Assembly: GCA_036768485.1 (NCBI GenBank)
Contig: JAVLUZ010000157.1
Coordinates: forward strand, 13,938,011-14,002,010
Source: Mermis nigrescens
Lineage: Eukaryota > Nematoda > Enoplea > Mermithida > Mermithidae
Reading direction: 5' to 3'
Length of the DNA: 64,000 nt
Positions 12,001 through 25,133 of the stretch are shown here, piece by piece; the stretch's first letter is position 1, and every line of letters starts with the position of its first letter. The notes below the pieces were generated by a model. The model did no database searches and was not told the origin of the DNA. It saw nothing but the letters and a program-made list of their open reading frames with translations. Position numbers and translations under genes: made by a program.

Positions 12001-15000
12001 ATTATCGCCGTCGAATATGATTTTGACATTTGAAGTCAAATAAGTTCGACTGTAATCTAAAAAGTAATTAAATTTAATTTTAAATTTAAATTATATAAAC
12101 TCATTTCTCATTTTCCCGATGTAACAAATAGATTAAGCATTAATTTAGTCATTTTCCTTTTTAATGACTACCAAAAATAAATGAGCGATAATACGTCTGC
12201 GGCAAATAAGGAAAAAAGTAAAATTTACATATCGAATGTTTTGGGACCCAACTTTGATCGAAAGTCAATTCGTGATTGCCGCAAACGACGATTTTGTACG
12301 CGTGAGGTAGAGATCCTGAAAAAATAATATGAACAAAAACTGATTATTCGAAAAAATGTCTTACATTATAAGTGTTATAATCGGACCAAGATAAAATTTA
12401 ATGATGAGCGTCTAAAAAATAAGTCTTTCGTTCTTATTATCGATTTTTAAAACGTTTTATTGAACACTGAGGTTTTTTCGGTCGTTACACAATTTTCGGA
12501 GCGTTCTTTTAAAAGTGAAATGTATGGGAGTTTGAGGGTCTAGACTACCGAGACGGAAAAATTGTCATGCGGAAAATACGGCAAAAAGCCAAAGAATGGG
12601 TGATTTTCTAGCTACTCACTCCCCGATCTAAAGCAAATAAGGTTTTTTATCTGTCAGGAAATATACGAATGCAAAACTGCGTATATTTTTCATTTTTCTA
12701 CATTTCTGCGATTTTTTCACGTTTCTTGATATTTTAAATTTTACGTCTTTGCATATTTTTCGCAAATTTGATTAATACGCAAGCTTATTTAGAGATTTAT
12801 AATCGAATCAATCTATAAAAAACTATGCAAAGACTTACCACACAGCTACCTATGTATATCTGACAGATTTAAAACTCGAAACTCTACAGTACAAAGGAAT
12901 CATAAAAGTAGCAAAATATACGAGAAAAGGAAAATGAAACTTGTTTTACAAAAAAGTCAGCCATAAACAATAAGCTACGATGTATTACGTGGCTCAAGCT
13001 TAAATGCTCTGAGCAGGACGGGATGGGCGTTTACATGATCCCATCCACAGTCGTCCCCCATGCCCCAAAGTCAGACAATTTTTAAGCCCTTCCCCGTTTC
13101 TTGGCGAAATTTTAGTTTCTTGTCCACTTTTAGATGCTTTTTGTCGGAGCGGGAGACTATCCCCCTTATCCTAGTCGTTAAATGTCTAGTGGTCCTATTA
13201 GAGCATCCTATAAGAGCAATTATAGCGTCCTCACCCAAAGCAAGTTCGCTGGTCACCCCATTGACCACCAAGTTGATCCGATTAGTTTTTTTGTTTTTCA
13301 ATATTCTGTCTTACAACTAGAGATCAAGATTTAAAAAATATTCAATTTCGAGAGAACGAAACGATTCCAGTTTATTTGTGAAGTAAATTAATGTAAATTA
13401 TTCTAATATTAGATTCGGACTGTAGGATAAATATGATAAAAATCAAATGTAAATCATTACATTTACTGATCAATGTTTTAAAACTTTTTCGTACCTAAGA
13501 AGTTGTTAAAAAGTCGAATTTCTTGGGGGTGTCCGCAGGACGTGAAATCGCCGGCCACTAGCAGAACATCGCCTCCGGGCACTTGATTCAGATTCGGTAT
13601 TCGACCGTGCGTGTCGGACAAACAAACAAAGCGGATTCTATCCTCGTAGATGGGGGTCGAAACGTCCATTGGCTTCACTTGAATAACCGGATTAGTCGAC
13701 TTGAGCCATTCCCACGCCTCTGTCGGATCCGACGTATAACCGTGTACCTAAAATTTGCATATTCAAAATTAAATTTCAATTAAGTGACCCACTTGCGAAT
13801 ATCTGTCTATTCGGAGTTTTAACACAGCGTAACATGAAGAGCTTTTGTGTACACTATACGAAACTTCGTCAGTGTGTAAAGTGTGCGTGTAGGAATTTTA
13901 CCTGAGAAAATTTTGTAAGTAGAATTTTCTCTGCGGAAATATCGAAATTTTACTACAAAAATTTTGGAATGCGAATCGTTACCAATGGGCCGATCGACTC
14001 TTTTTCTTTTTTAACGCCGCAGACTAATTCCTTTTCTATTTAAACAGTCACTGACACTTAGGAATACTGTTGGAGGGGTCAGGGTAGGGCATATGTGGGC
14101 TTAGGGAACTAGGGGGTTTTTAGACTCCCAGCTCGCGAGAATACGACAGACCCTTAAGAATTGAATTTTGGCACGTTTTTGGGATTTCGTCAATTTTACA
14201 CTACTTCATGTATGGTCATGAGCATAGATGAACAGCGTATGCGATCGGGAAGAAAGATTAGCCGGTTTAAATGTGTGTTAAATGAATATTCAGCTCTTTT
14301 GGACCAAAATGACATCAAAGACGGGTATAAATGCTAAAATAGCGTTACAACTGTTCTAATCTATAGTTTCTGGTCAATCTCAAGCACCTTTAAAGAAAAT
14401 TTTGTATTTTCATCGATTTTAGCCTTCATTTTAACTAATTTTTACCTGGGAAATTTACCATCTTTTAATTTTCGGGGTCTTAGACCTCCAAGCACTCTCA
14501 TGTGCATGTATGATCATGTGTAAACTCTGTCCAAAATGTTACTTGGACCATAATAACGCTAATAGTCCAATCACACGTAAGTATCAATTTGCAACTTTTG
14601 CTCGTTTCAAATTGAGTAGGCCAGAGTTAAACTCTGATATTTCTACGAATAACAAAGATTTTACGACAAAAACCTCAAACAAAAATTTCAATACGTCTAA
14701 TTTACTCATTGACAAAACACGGTATTTAAACTCCGAATAGATAAGTGAGCCAACCTGTATTTTTAATTAACTCTCTATTCTCTTGTCAATACCACACGTC
14801 CGCAAACAAAAGAATTTCAGTTGATCAGCTTAATTTCCTATTCTTAATACACTACTGTTTTATTGTTTCTTATTTGTTAAATTTGTTTAATTTATTACAT
14901 TTCGTGCAATCAAAACAACGAATAAAAGAATTATTCCATCTTTCTAATAATATGTTTTGTTTAAACTATAAAAAAAACGCGAAAAAATTCGAAAAATTTA

Positions 15001-18000
15001 ATAGCATTGAAATTTGTGCGTTCCAAAAACTTATAAACCGATGGCCAAAAATTATTATATTTTTAAAAATTTGAAATTCTACGTAGTCAAAGGTTTTAAG
15101 AAGAAGGGCCTTAGTCCTTTAAGCCCTGGACAAGTAAAGTCAATACCGAACGTGGCGTGAAAATTCTGGACTAAACCCCGGGAATATGATATACCCCCAA
15201 AAATTGACAGACCCGTAGAATTCAATTTTGTGCTAATTTTGACGCTCCAAAATTTGGAATCTGCCCATGTTTGATCAATATACTTTCCACAAGACCAATA
15301 GTCAAGCCGAAATTTTATTTCTTGGAATGTTATACAGCAAAGTGGCACTTATTTTCTCATTTTATTAGTCTTTGGATAAGCAGACGTTGAAACTTCTCTA
15401 TATCGATGACTCATCGTAAGAAAGTCATCTAAAAAAGTATTTCATTACAAGTCAAGGCATTCCACAGACACCCACTCACAAATAGGCGTGGGGGTCTGCG
15501 GGGTCTCGACCGTAGATGCACAGCATAGCTTATCTGGGTGAGGGTGGCAGCCAGCCAGTCTGATGAGGGGTCAGAAATTGAGATTTTCTGGGCCAAAATG
15601 AACTCAAAAACTGGTATAAATGCCAAATTAGCGTTAAAACTACCCTATTAAACAGTTTCTGGTCAACCTGAAGCACTCTCAGAGAAACTTTTCAATTTTC
15701 ATCCATTTTGGCCTTTAATTTGCCTCATTTTCCCTACAAAATTTTCAATTTTTCCATTCTAGGGGTATAGACTCCTAACCATAGGTGGGCAGCACGAAAA
15801 TTCCGGGAAGGGGGGTGGAAAAATTTCTGCGGGGGGTGAAAAAATTTTCAAAGGTTGAAAAATGGTCTTAAAAGTGGTTGTATGGCGAAAAAAACACCAT
15901 TTTTCGTGTGCTCCTTACCACCCATGTGCATGTCTGGTCCGGAACCCCAGAATCCGGAAGAGCTCCCCGAAATCGATAGACCCCCAAAATTGAATTTTTG
16001 GTGCTTTTTTGGCACTTTGGTTCCATCGGAACCACCAGAATTTCGTTGTTGCTCATGTATGCACCCTCCCACCTATACAAGAGCGTAGGGGGGCTGCTGG
16101 ACTTCAGAATAAAAAACCTCAACAAAACTCAGTAATAAAGAGTTTTTTAAACGTTTTGTCTTTCGCAATTTTTCGATACGAATGAATGGAGCAAGAGCTT
16201 GATTAGAGACGTAAAAAACGGTGTATTTTCTACCTAATCTTTACTTTTTGTCCTTTCGGACCTTTGAAAGTTTTTTACCCCTCAGACTCTAGGCTCAGTT
16301 CCAGGCATGTAGTTGGCCTTCAGGATGTAGAGGATTAAAATTTTGAAGTCAGATATCTTAGCACCTAATCGTAGTTGTATATAGAAATAAAATAATAGTT
16401 TTGTTGGGCGTTTATCCGGAGAAGAAAAATTTAAAAAAATTAGTCAATTTTCGCCGCATATTCGAAAAACAGGTTGCATGACATGACCACACACATGATT
16501 TTTAATTATTATATCCAAGAAGCTTGACCCTATTAAAGAGTTGTTTTCAATAACCAATACGGAAAAGTGGTATAATTTTAAATGTTCACCATGTCTCACT
16601 CAAGCTTGGGCTGTTCAAAAGACTAAAAGTTAAACAAAACAATAAATCCGGGCTTAAAAATCTTTGGCTTATCAGCTTGAAACAGTGACAAAATCTATTC
16701 GGGCAGTCTTTCATAATGCGCTTTGGGAATTTTCAACAATTAATAAATTTAATTAATGAATAAAATAATAATTTATCACTGTTTAATATTAATAATTATT
16801 TTATTAATACTTATTAATTTAATTAGTAAATTAATAAATGATTATTTGATTAATACCTCAATTTCGACCCCTTCCAAAGTCTGGCGCCTGTTACTTTTCG
16901 TTTTTATCATTGCTTTCCCGTCGTCCTGCTGATGCTTTTTATAATTCCCTTCGTCACTACTACCATGCTTCGAAACTAAAATAAATACTCGACGCTGCGA
17001 CTGATTGATAAAACAGGAAACATGGTAAATTATGTTCAATTTTTGGCTTTTACATCCGTTTCAACTTTTTGACAATTACTAAAATAATTCTCGAAGAGTG
17101 AGAATAACTAAAAAAATAATGAAATTTCAGGACAGATTAGATTAATATAATTATCTAGTAGCATGTTTGATGACGGACATGGCCGAAATGTTATCTCTAA
17201 ATATAGGTTAAAAATTTTCATCTTTAAAAAATCGGGAAAGTGACGATAAGGGCAGAATACAAATCCTCGACGTTTCTCACCGTGTTTCGTCCTTTGACAA
17301 CAAAAAATTTTGAAAAAACTTAAAATTATTGCAAATCGAATTCTAAGATCGGCCAAATAGTTTTAATTGCAGGGGTCCGATATTGGACCCACTCGTGGTT
17401 GTGGAAGGTAATGCCCCGAAATTCATAATACATACCAAAATTGAATTTTCAATTTTGCGGTTTTTTTGCGATTTTTTAATGCTGATGACCTAAAAACTAG
17501 AATTTTAGCCGTAAAATCAATTTTTCGGTACTTCTGAGCTTTGTTTTTTAAACGCCTAGATTCTCCCAGAATGTAGCACTGCTTATATATGGCTCGAATT
17601 CCCAATAACACATTCTTGTGACCTTTAATCCACATAATCTTACTTTGCTGCTTATAAAAGCACTTGAAAATATAATGCAGTGGTAAAAGTTGATAAATAC
17701 TTTTCACAATTAGAATTTTTTACTTCTTATTAAAGTCTGAGTGTGCTTGACACAGGCGCGTGGAGTGTGTTTGGGGTCTTAACTAGACATGCAAGGGAGG
17801 GGGTTAGAAATCTATAGAATGGAAAAATGTGAAATTTTCTGGGGGAAATGAGGCAAAATGAAGGCAAAAAAAGGTGCTTGAAATTGACCAAAAATCATGT
17901 AGCAACACTGTTTTAACGTTATTTTAGCAACTATACCCGTTTTTGAGGTCATTTTAGCCCAAAATTCTCACTAATTGACTTCTTAGACCAGCTGAAGCCC

Positions 18001-19023
18001 GATATCGGCCTTCGTGTGCACCTGTGGTCTGTACCACACGTGCAGACTGGAGAAGGGGAGTTTGAGGATCCCTGCCTGACTCTTAGAATATAGAAAAATG
18101 GGAAATTCCTTGGGGAAAATGAGGCAAAATGAAAGCCAAAGAGGGATAAAATATATCAATTTTCAAGCTCATTTCGGCCCCAAAAAGGCTCAATTTTTGA
18201 CTTCCAGACCGGCTGACCCCCAGGTCGGCTATGCTGTGCACCTATGTTGTGAACCCTGACCACGCGGAATCGGAAAGACCCTTCAAAATTAATAGACCCC
18301 ACAATTGAATTTTGAATGCAATTTTAAACGATCTAGCCCTATCGCCTCTCAGAATTAAACTGAGGAGAGGAGCTGAATGCATGTTGTTAGTTCTACAAAA
18401 TTATACAAACGCCATTGGTGTTAATACTTCTTATGGCAATTAATATAAAACGATAAAAGAAGGTGAGTTCAAGACGGGAAGACGGAAAGATGTCTTCCCT
18501 TGTTTAGCGAAAATTCTCCGTATTTTATTGTAAAAGTAACACATTTGATCATATATCATAAATGAGCAGCAGCTATAAACTGGGGTCTGATGAAACAAAA
18601 AAAAACCTGCGGAGAAAAAGCTAAACAATTCAATTCTGGGGGTCTGCCGGATTTTACGGTGGGGTTAGATTCTTAAAGGTCTAAACCCATCATCATGAAT
18701 GAACAAAATTAAAAATACAGAGCAGACTAGATAAACATGTTTTATATATTATGTCTTATTTTATATTGTTCTAAATATTTAAACGTTTTTCCTCAGATGA
18801 CCTCCTAATAAAAGTTGCTCTTCATGTAAAAACAAATTAAGAAAATACTTTTAAGGTGCGTAAATGGTACAAACATCGATCCACGGCGTAGAGCAGAACG
18901 AGGATGAAGCGGATCTGACTTTAAAGAAGAATCTGGCAATGAACCCCTTCTCCTCGATTTTTTACTATCGTTAGCCGCCGCGGCAAACGCGTTCGTTAAG
19001 CTGAACATGCCAGCGCCGATCAT
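8824..19023 (-). CDS. Metallophosphoesterase, MPPED1/MPPED2-like (6 exons)
   Basis: A calcineurin-like metallophosphoesterase close to animal MPPED1/MPPED2, enzymes reported to hydrolyse cyclic-nucleotide-type phosphodiesters; the substrate here is not shown. Exons on the minus strand: 18871-19023, 13495-13747, 12229-12315, 11438-11621, 10263-10378, 8824-9077. They sum to 1047 bases, 348 residues plus stop, with matching phases at every junction. Metal-site motifs in order: DTH at 96-98, GD at 117-118, GNHE at 148-151, THTPPLG at 259-265, GHIH at 297-300. The block HGYTSDPTEAWEWL (53-66) precedes the catalytic domain as in vertebrate MPPED2. Human MPPED2 is about 294 residues, so this protein is longer, mainly through a basic serine-rich N-terminus and about 20 extra residues before SPW (224-226). 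No signal peptide is evident, so it is probably cytosolic. The family call is firm; exon 1 and the exon 4 start are the least certain parts. Confidence 0.9.
9101..9295. mobile_element. hAT-like MITE
   Basis: Ends CAGGGGCGGATTTAGGGG and, complemented, CAGTGGCGGATCCAGGATT. Flanked by 8-bp near-repeats CATCTCGG (9093-9100) and CTTCTCGG (9296-9303), as expected for hAT insertion. It lies 23 bases from the acceptor of the last MPPED-like exon. Confidence 0.75.
10263..10378 (-). CDS. MPPED-like gene, exon 5
   Basis: Acceptor cccag and donor g|gtaatg. Reads VPKFDCWAYNAERG then ELLSKWNRIPANTDILLTH and TPPL, matching the WGFNLPRG...KWNLIP...DILITHGPPLG segment of MPPED proteins. It supplies the histidine of THTPPLG. 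Confidence 0.92.
11438..11621 (-). CDS. MPPED-like gene, exon 4
   Basis: Ends with LLTNCVLLEDEVVTLFGVRL then YGSP, the conserved strand pair before the SPW motif; the donor tg|gtaggc splits Trp226. The start is uncertain. An acceptor cgaag gives 11621, and a second in-frame acceptor ggaag gives 11594; both keep the phase. The region between GNHE and LLTNC is the least conserved part of the family, so homology does not decide. Confidence 0.8.
12229..12315 (-). CDS. MPPED-like gene, exon 3
   Basis: Small 87-base exon between acceptor ttcag and donor t|gtaaat. It encodes GSLPHAYKIVVCGNHELTF, the metal-binding GNHE segment. It was found by translating the gap between neighbouring exons, because the family requires this motif here. 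Confidence 0.9.
13495..13747 (-). CDS. MPPED-like gene, exon 2
   Basis: Acceptor tttag at 13752-13748 and donor ag|gtac after 13495, phase 1. Encodes residues 52-135, including the first metal-binding DTH (CLSDTHGR) and the GD of VAGDFTSCG. The following intron (12316-13494) contains an R5 repeat copy at about 13015-13265. Confidence 0.92.
15778..16090. mobile_element. Composite R1/R2 repeat
   Basis: Left part is an R1 fragment (ACCATAGGTGGGCAGC to aacaccatttttcg at about 15906). It breaks directly into an R2 unit with cccccaaaattgaatttttgg and a terminal GGGAGGGTGCATACATGAGC on the opposite strand. Confidence 0.55.
16735..16845. repeat. AT-only palindrome
   Basis: aatttaattaatgaataaaa and its near-complement flank a short spacer, giving a hairpin of about 50 bases per arm made only of A and T. 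Lies in intron 1 of the MPPED-like gene. Confidence 0.6.
18871..19023 (-). CDS. MPPED-like gene, exon 1 (tentative)
   Basis: Opens with ATG at 19023 and gives 51 residues rich in Ser, Arg and Ala, with two RRGS motifs that resemble basophilic kinase sites. A GT at 18870-18869 ends it in phase 0 after Phe51, and exon 2 starts in phase 0 with VHGYTSDP. That junction lines up with the stretch before DEYSSNPTQAF in human MPPED2. The donor context (ttt|gtacca) is weak and the next intron is 5.1 kb, so another first exon is possible. Confidence 0.55.
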
Positions 19024-19964
19024 GGCTCAAAGCTAAACAATTTGAAGCTATATTTAGATAAGAGACAAATGATCAAATTAATTAACTATGAAAAATTGGT
19101 AAAAATGTCTCCAAAATGCGAATATTCGCGCCCAAGAGCAAAAATCCGCCTAAAACTGCTTTTATTAATCAAACGCATAGATATTTGTTCAAAAAGATGG
19201 ATTAAAGGAGATTCTCTAAAATTGTAGTTTGTTTCACACGAGTTTTGATCTGATATGTAATTGATCTGATATATAATTATAGTAACGTCTAGGCTTACTG
19301 TCTATGAAAGTTTCGAAATTTATGCCCAAAATTATGTTAAATAGACTATAGAGGAGGCATTGCAATCATAGATGGGCAGCAGCCTGATTCGGAAGGGAGT
19401 CCGATAGGGAAAAATCGCCGAAAATAGCACCGAAAATTCTAATTTTGGGGGTCTATAGATTTTGAAGGAGGTCCACCGTGAATTCTCGGGCGGTCCAGAC
19501 CAGACTCGCTCCTAGATCCATCCCCCCACGCCCATGTTCGGTTGAATTTTCGCAATAATACATGGGCCTTGGGAGTCGAGTTTGAAACATAGATGCACAA
19601 CATGGCCGGCATGGGGTTAGTCATAGAGTATTTGAGCCAAGAGGACCCAAAATGTTAAAAAAGCGTAAAAAGCGCGTCGTGAAACACGCTGGGTATGCAG
19701 AGGGTTGGGGCTTTAGACGCCAGAGATTTCGAAATCCAACCCGCAAATAACGGTACACCCGCAAAATTGTGCGATTTCTCGAGACATTTGCCCTTTCCAG
19801 ACCCCAAGAACTTGGTCGGAGCTAATGGTAGTTGAGCGTAGGACCCCGACCTGCGCATAGTTCTTCTGGATTTTAAGGGAGATCAGCAGCTATTTTGAGG
19901 ATCGAAAGCCCAAGCTCCCGCCCACAACACTTATATCTATACAATTATAACCAGACATGCATTG

Positions 19965-20190
19965 TATGAAAATTCTGGGGAGGAGGTGGACTTTTAACGT
20001 GCCTTTTTTGAGCTCGAAAACAATGGATACTCGTCAAAACGTAATTTTTTGGCGTTTCTAACGATGTTCCATCTGTCTAGAGCGAAAAACATAAAAAAAT
20101 TTCTATGAAATATCTGAAAAATTCGGATAAATTGAACGAAACATAGTCTTAATAATCTGAGTTTATGGCGCGAAGCGCCGAAAATTTGAC
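19965..20190 (+). repeat. R4 repeat with GC hairpin, representative copy
   Basis: Contains tactcgtcaaaacgtaattt, a run of aaatatctgaaaaattc, and the hairpin GGCGCGAAGCGCC at about 20167. Other copies near 25375-25480, 29740-30000, 30180-30260, 33100-33290, 35730-36120, 39985-40250, 43560-43690 and 63290-63450. Confidence 0.65.
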
Positions 20191-21418
20191 GCTTCTAAGC
20201 AAACAGATAGCTAAAAACGTTTAAAACAGCACTTATTCTATGAATTTTTCCGGGAATTTTAGGGAAATCGCGAATTCTGAGGGGGATGGCAAAAAATGTG
20301 TGAGGGTGGGGTGAAAACTTTTTTGGGGGTTGAAATTCCCCAATCCCTCCTCCTGGATCATGTATGACTATGAACAATACGACTATAGTGAAGAATTTAT
20401 GACGAAAGAATTCAAAAAATGCGGGTAATCTAGTCGTCGAAATTACGACGAGTGGCCTATTTCCAGGTCGCTAAAAGTTAAATAAGGCATTTTCGAAACG
20501 AAATGACTGATCGACAGCTCACGTCTCAATTTATCGATACGGTGCTTTAATTAGCCGATGCTATTTTTGGAATTAGCCGAAAACTTCGGCCAGCTAAACG
20601 ATACAAGCGCTACACACGAGGAATCTAGGAGGAAATTACGACGCGTTTGTTGGCTTTGTGTGCAAATAAAGGAAAAAAGATGATAAAGCGCTTGAAATGT
20701 TTTCGCCGAAAGTTCAACAACAACGGGACATTATCAATCTCAAAAGTCGGCATTCTGAGGCAAAAAGTAATCCGATACGGCCATCGACACATGCTCGCGA
20801 ACGAAGAACGCCAAGCAAAGGTGACAAAATAATGTTCCGAAAAAGATTTAGAGATAATCGCAAAAAATCAACCGGCGAATAAATACGTTTTGACGTAAAC
20901 AATTCGTCGTTACAGTACGCCGTCCTCTATTCCACTGCTGGCATTTTGTTCGGATTTTGCTTTGTTTGTTTGTTTTTTATTTTATTATATCTTATTTTTA
21001 CGTTTTATTTGATGTTTTAATTTTGTTCGGCATTTTATTTATTTTTTCATTCCTTTCATTCGGACCAAACGTGTTTTTGGGGAAGAGTAATGGGACTTTC
21101 ACATTCCAGAATGGCAGCTGATCATCGTGGACAATAATCGAATTTTGGGTTCGAATAGGGCGAAATTGTGAAGAAAATGGAGAAGAATTCAATTCTGCGG
21201 GTCTGCTGGATTCTGTGGAGCCATAATCTATCAACCCCTCCACCCTGTGCACACGCTTGTGCGTGCTGCTGACCCCTAAGAAATACTAACAAGTACATAT
21301 GGGCCGAGGAGGCTTTTTATTTGTTTATTTATAAAAACTTTTTTACCCCCGGAGACAGAAATGGAACTTCGAAACTTTCTGGAAGAAGCGTGTTTTTCGA
21401 AATACTTTAGAAAGTGTG

Positions 21419-21676
<258 letters not shown>

Positions 21677-23468
21677 ATAATACCATTAAGAATCTTTTTT
21701 AAACAACCCTTTCATATCGTCTTTTATCTTTTCAATTTTTCGCAAATCCCCAGAAAAGAATTTTTAAAATATTTTTCTGAAAAAAACTTGGAAAATGTGC
21801 TATTCGAAGCGTTTTTAGATATTCTTTCGGCTCTAAAGTATCGTTTTTGGCGCTTTACCCGAATTTAGTCAATTTCAGTATATTTCGGTTTTTTCTAGTT
21901 GTTCCATTCTATTATTCTCTAGAAGGAAAGAAGATTATTATCAAAGTCAAAAATAGATTTGTGACGTGTATTTATCGTTTTAAAGCTAAAAAATACACAG
22001 AAATCGAAAATAATGAGTAATTAGAGAAAACATAAGATAGTATAGAAACTTTTGAATTTTTGAATTCTCAAAATATACTATAGCACTGAATATGAGCGCG
22101 CGAAATGGGCGCTTTTCGTTCTGTCCATCTAATCACTGGTTGAGATGAATACGAAAAAATTACGTAAACTGACGAAAAAGATGAAAAATCGGTAGAAAAT
22201 AATTTTCAAGGAAAATTTGCTATACGATAATAATTGTTTAAAAATGTAAAAATACGATTTCGAATAAGAATATAAATGAAGAAGCCATACTTCCTTACTT
22301 TAACACAACGAAATTACGAAGAACTCTTCTCGTACGAGCGCAAATTTTGCGGAATAGCTTAAGCTTAAAAAATTCCGGGCAACCACCCTATCGCCAAATT
22401 TTTGGGTGAAAAAATAAACGCGTCCACCACACCTTGCTCATACTTCTTGCAGCTAAACTACGTAACCGGGTATAATTTATTATACCGTTTGGAGCATTTT
22501 TAATGACAGGTCCCGAAAGGTAGCCGTTTTTTGGGCGTACCCGAGTATCGAGCTTAATGCGCGCGGGAAGAAAAATGAATATCGGGAAAGAATGTGTAAC
22601 GACTTACGCCAAAGTCGCCGCTGTTGGCCCATATCTGCATATACAGTATAGCCGAATAAGTCGAAAAAGACTACGTGTGTAATAGATTCGTTAATAAAAA
22701 ACAGCCAATAAAATTAGCCAAAATTTGGACCCGCTGGTTCAAGCGTTACAATTCTAAGCAAAAAAGAAACTCGACGCTCCGTAAAACATTTGGCTTTTTC
22801 GGCTCATTTGGCTTTTTCGGCTAAGTACCTATATTTAAACTTTTTTGCGGCTAACGCGTTCGGGGGAAAATTTATTACATTTTTTGTCAGCTGGTCCCCA
22901 AATAACCAAAAATAGCGCATTTAAAATCCAGAAATCGCGTGTATTTTACTTCGTACGTAACTTCGCGAATTGCGCTAGTTTTTTCTCCCCGATTACTTTT
23001 TCCGTTCGAGCGCAACCGAGCAAAGTAGCCGAATTTCCGGAACAGCGATGACGTCAGGCGATAATTTTTGATCTCTGTTGCGATATTTTAAATTAGCCGT
23101 AAGCCCGTGTTTCGCATTTCATCAAAAAACAACGGCTCGAGCGGAAGCGCGATGATCGCTGGTTTGAAGTTTTTTTTCCTATTGAAAGGTTTGCAAATAA
23201 AGAGTAAATAAACACGGAAATAAACGTGTTCGTAAAAAACGAAAACCATCAGGATGATGTCGACTGCGCGCCAAATATTCGTACTGAGAAAGTATTTGGC
23301 TGATAACCGGATACACAATAAATTACTCCTCTAAGACTATTTTAGAGAATAAATAAATTGAGAATAATAAATTCTAAGCCAGTGTTTTGTATCAAATGCG
23401 TATTAGGAAAGGAAAGAGCAGACACGATTCAATATTATTTTTAAAATAATAGATAAATTAATAAATAT

Positions 23469-23712
<244 letters not shown>

Positions 23713-24946
23713 GACAATCCTAATTATATCATTTTTAAATTCGCTAGCTATGTATATTCAGAATCGGAGACTTCGTAAGCGTGCTTTCAGGTCGCTGTTT
23801 CGTCGTAATTTCCTTCGGACACATAAATGCTTACACATCAGGTTTTGTACAAATTTTATTCAAAAGTCGCTTATAGAGCACAAGCTGGATTGCATTACAT
23901 CTATGTACATATGCACCTACTGCTCGTTCAGAAAATTTTATGATAATCACAGTGCCGCGTTTTTTATTCGTGCTGACGATCAAAACTATAAAATCGATTG
24001 CATGCTTAAGGGGTGAGTGCTTGATGAATGCGAAAAAATGAAAAATTTTATAAAAATCAGTGATGAAAATAGCTTTTGAAGTCATACGAAATACAAAATA
24101 AGGAGTACGATGACATAATAGCAATAACGTCTAAAATTATAACAAGATCAATATAATAGCAATCATAAAAACAAACTACTATTATTAATGAGCTATGATG
24201 AATAATTAAATTATAACGAAACTGAATTTAAGTAAAAACCGAAATATTAACAGCTGACTTAATTTAAAACTTTTTTATTAAATAAAAAGTTTCATAAAAT
24301 ATTTACAATAATATATATTATTATAATATAGAAAATAATGAAGATATAAAATTAAAATTTTAGAAAATTACTTAGTTCGATTATAATTCACTTTTCAATG
24401 AGAAAACTGAAATTGAAATCTTAATCTTCTAAGAACGAAGTCCCCGAATTCCGTTGAATGAGTTTGTCATTGAGAATCAATTTTTCAATTTTTTATTTTG
24501 TTATTATTTTATTGTATATCAAATTTCATTTATTCTTGCGCGCAGGACTTTTCGAAAAATGATTCGAAGACCCTTTATCGATTTGCCGAATGATTTCATT
24601 TTCAAATAATAAAATCTCAATTATAATGTTTAAATGTTTACGACCACTTATCACGCGTTGTCTTGTCTCAAAAAGTATGACTGGACGAAAAATCTAATCA
24701 TTCCGTCCTATTTTGGTGCCTCGTGATGATATCGAAAACCGGCTAAATATAAATACGCCAATAAGAAAATCGCGCGCAACATCGTTTCGACTGGTTTTGG
24801 GCAAAAACACGGAGAACACGCGAAAGTTCTAACCTTATTGCGTCCACGTAGAAACTTAACTTTTAGTTTTTTTCTCAATTTCGGTGGTCCTGTATCGATA
24901 ATCGATTTATTAAATTTTTTCATAAATTTTTCGATTACGCTTTAAA

Positions 24947-25133
24947 ATGCTAATCGATTCATTGGTAAAAGTTCGTTTGTATCGTTTTTTATTGCCGATT
25001 TTATGCGTCGCAATGGATCCGAAAATGAACATTTTAGCCGAATTTACCGACGAATGTCCGGTGGATTTTAGCGGATTGAGCGAAGACACTCTACTCGGGC
25101 ACAATATGCTTAAATATTTTCAATTTGAGCCAG
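24947..25133 (+). CDS. PLP enzyme gene, exon 1
   Basis: ATG at 24947; further in-frame ATGs at 25013 and 25025. Ends LLGHNMLKYFQFEP with a consensus donor g|gtaagt at 25134, phase 1. The motif HNMLKYFQFEPG followed by YINVNHGSYG in exon 2 is continuous in the family, which fixes this junction. Confidence 0.85.

Noticed and set aside
24708..24923. 71-codon minus-strand frame with a hydrophobic end, 24 bases from the PLP enzyme start
   Set aside because: Short, no recognised family, and placed where the promoter should be; it could be real, but nothing supports it beyond being open.
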